This document shows, piece by piece, positions 63,403 through 64,000 of a stretch of 64,000 nt of DNA. The position numbers and the translations under genes were made by a program. This DNA is from Pseudomonadaceae bacterium SI-3 (lineage in GTDB: Bacteria > Pseudomonadota > Gammaproteobacteria > Pseudomonadales > Pseudomonadaceae). The notes below the pieces were generated by a model that did no database searches, was not told the origin of the DNA, and was given only the letters and a program-made list of their open reading frames with translations. Numbering within the stretch: the first letter of the stretch is position 1; every line of letters starts with the position of its first letter. The stretch spans positions 496,001 to 560,000 of the forward strand of contig CP026511.1 in assembly GCA_004010935.1 (NCBI GenBank). Direction: 5' to 3'.

Positions 63403-63536
63403 TTGCAAAAATAAAATTGTGTCGCTCTACCGGGCTTTGTAAACTGCTCCCCCTTTTGCCCACGTGTATGACGGGGCGATTCTGTGCGCCGTCAATAAGG
63501 GGTTGATTTACAACGCATTTAGCTGGTGGAGTGCCT

Positions 63537-64000
63537 ATGAGAGCAGGTCTGTTTCGTCCTGAAGAGTTCAAGGATAACTGCGGCTTCGGTCTGATCGCCC
63601 ACATGCAAGGCGAGGCAAGCCATCACCTGCTTCAGACCGCAATTCAATCACTCACCTGCATGACTCACCGGGGCGGCATCAACGCTGACGGTAAGACCGG
63701 CGATGGTTGCGGCCTGCTGATGCAGAAGCCTGACGCGTTTCTTCGCGCCATGGCCAAGCAGCATTTCGATGCCGATCTGCCGGCGCTTTACGCCGTCGGG
63801 ATGATCTTTCTCAGCCAGGACGCGGCCAAGGCGGAAACGGCCCGGACCAGCCTCAACGAGCAGATTGCTGCCCAGGGTCTGACCCTGGTTGGCTGGCGTG
63901 AGGTTCCAGTCGATACCACTGTTCTGGGCCGTCTCGCCTTGGAGCGCCTGCCGCGCATCGAACAGGTATTCGTCTCGGCGGAAGGCCTGTCCGAACGTGA
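63537..64000 (+). CDS. gltB: Glutamate synthase large subunit GltB, N-terminal part (cut by window edge)
   Basis: The first 154 codons are visible. MRAGLFRPEEFKDN is the propeptide, followed by the nucleophile Cys15 (CGFGLIAHMQG) of the class II glutamine amidotransferase domain. THRGGINADGKTGDGCGL is the strongly conserved substrate region. GltB with GltD makes two glutamates from glutamine and 2-oxoglutarate. Downstream of the DamX-like gene as in P. aeruginosa. The FMN and Fe-S parts lie outside. Confidence 0.97.
   Translation, partial: MRAGLFRPEEFKDNCGFGLIAHMQGEASHHLLQTAIQSLTCMTHRGGINADGKTGDGCGLLMQKPDAFLRAMAKQHFDADLPALYAVGMIFLSQDAAKAETARTSLNEQIAAQGLTLVGWREVPVDTTVLGRLALERLPRIEQVFVSAEGLSER

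Overview
This window is about 62% GC chromosomal DNA from a gamma-proteobacterium of the Pseudomonas group. The best fit is the Stutzerimonas (Pseudomonas) stutzeri lineage. The pointers are the AlgZ/AlgR/AlgQ/AlgP set around hemCD-hemXY, a SutA-type acidic RNA-polymerase-binding protein, class I adenylate cyclase next to rnk, and glnK followed by two tandem amtB genes. The genus call is inference from gene content and order. I see no tRNA, rRNA, insertion sequence, prophage, integron or CRISPR array. Coding density is very high, and almost every gene is a recognisable chromosomal gene.

Layout. 1-0.8 kb: 5' part of yifB/comM and ubiK, both reading left. 0.8-4.3 kb: glnK-amtB-amtB nitrogen-sensing operon behind an NtrC-like palindrome and a sigma-54 promoter. 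4.4-5.2 kb: yjbQ and sutA. 5.3-9.9 kb (minus): lptM-lysA-dapF-DUF484-xerC-HAD operon. 10.1-13.9 kb: cyaY, rnk and cyaA. 14.0-16.9 kb: small conserved proteins, a CorA-type transporter and a GNAT. 16.9-22.4 kb: argH, a chemoreceptor and algZ-algR. 22.5-26.8 kb: hemC-hemD-hemX-hemY. 26.9-29.5 kb: dsbB, algQ, algP and a convergent TIGR02444-type gene. 29.5-34 kb: ABC-F ATPase, MscS-like channel, TerC, LysE-type exporter and a YaiI-type protein. 34-35.6 kb (minus): thioesterase, elbB and a possible new small gene. 35.6-45 kb: hemB, ppk, ppx (minus), trxA, rho, ubiD and a ferredoxin-reductase. 45.1-49.8 kb (minus): SPOR protein, argS, priA. 50-52.5 kb: rpmE, a secreted nuclease and a malic enzyme. 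52.6-55.1 kb (minus): ponA/mrcA. 55.2-64 kb: pilMNOPQ-aroK-aroB-DamX-like-gltB (cut by the window end).

Functional themes are nitrogen sensing (glnK, two Amt, gltB), cell envelope (PBP1A, two SPOR proteins, LptM, DapF/LysA for meso-DAP and lysine), haem synthesis (hemB, C, D, X, Y), alginate/virulence-type regulation (AlgZR, AlgQ, AlgP, CyaA) and type IV pilus alignment/secretin genes. The pilus genes and ComM are also used in DNA uptake.

I found no convincing undescribed multi-gene system. The most useful observations are an rpmE terminator hairpin that appears to double as the signal-peptide coding sequence of the next gene, an unannotated 63-residue ORF between elbB and hemB, a pyrimidine-rich, Shine-Dalgarno-less rho leader, the sigma-54/NtrC geometry upstream of glnK, and a likely synteny junction near 45.05 kb that carries a REP-like palindrome.
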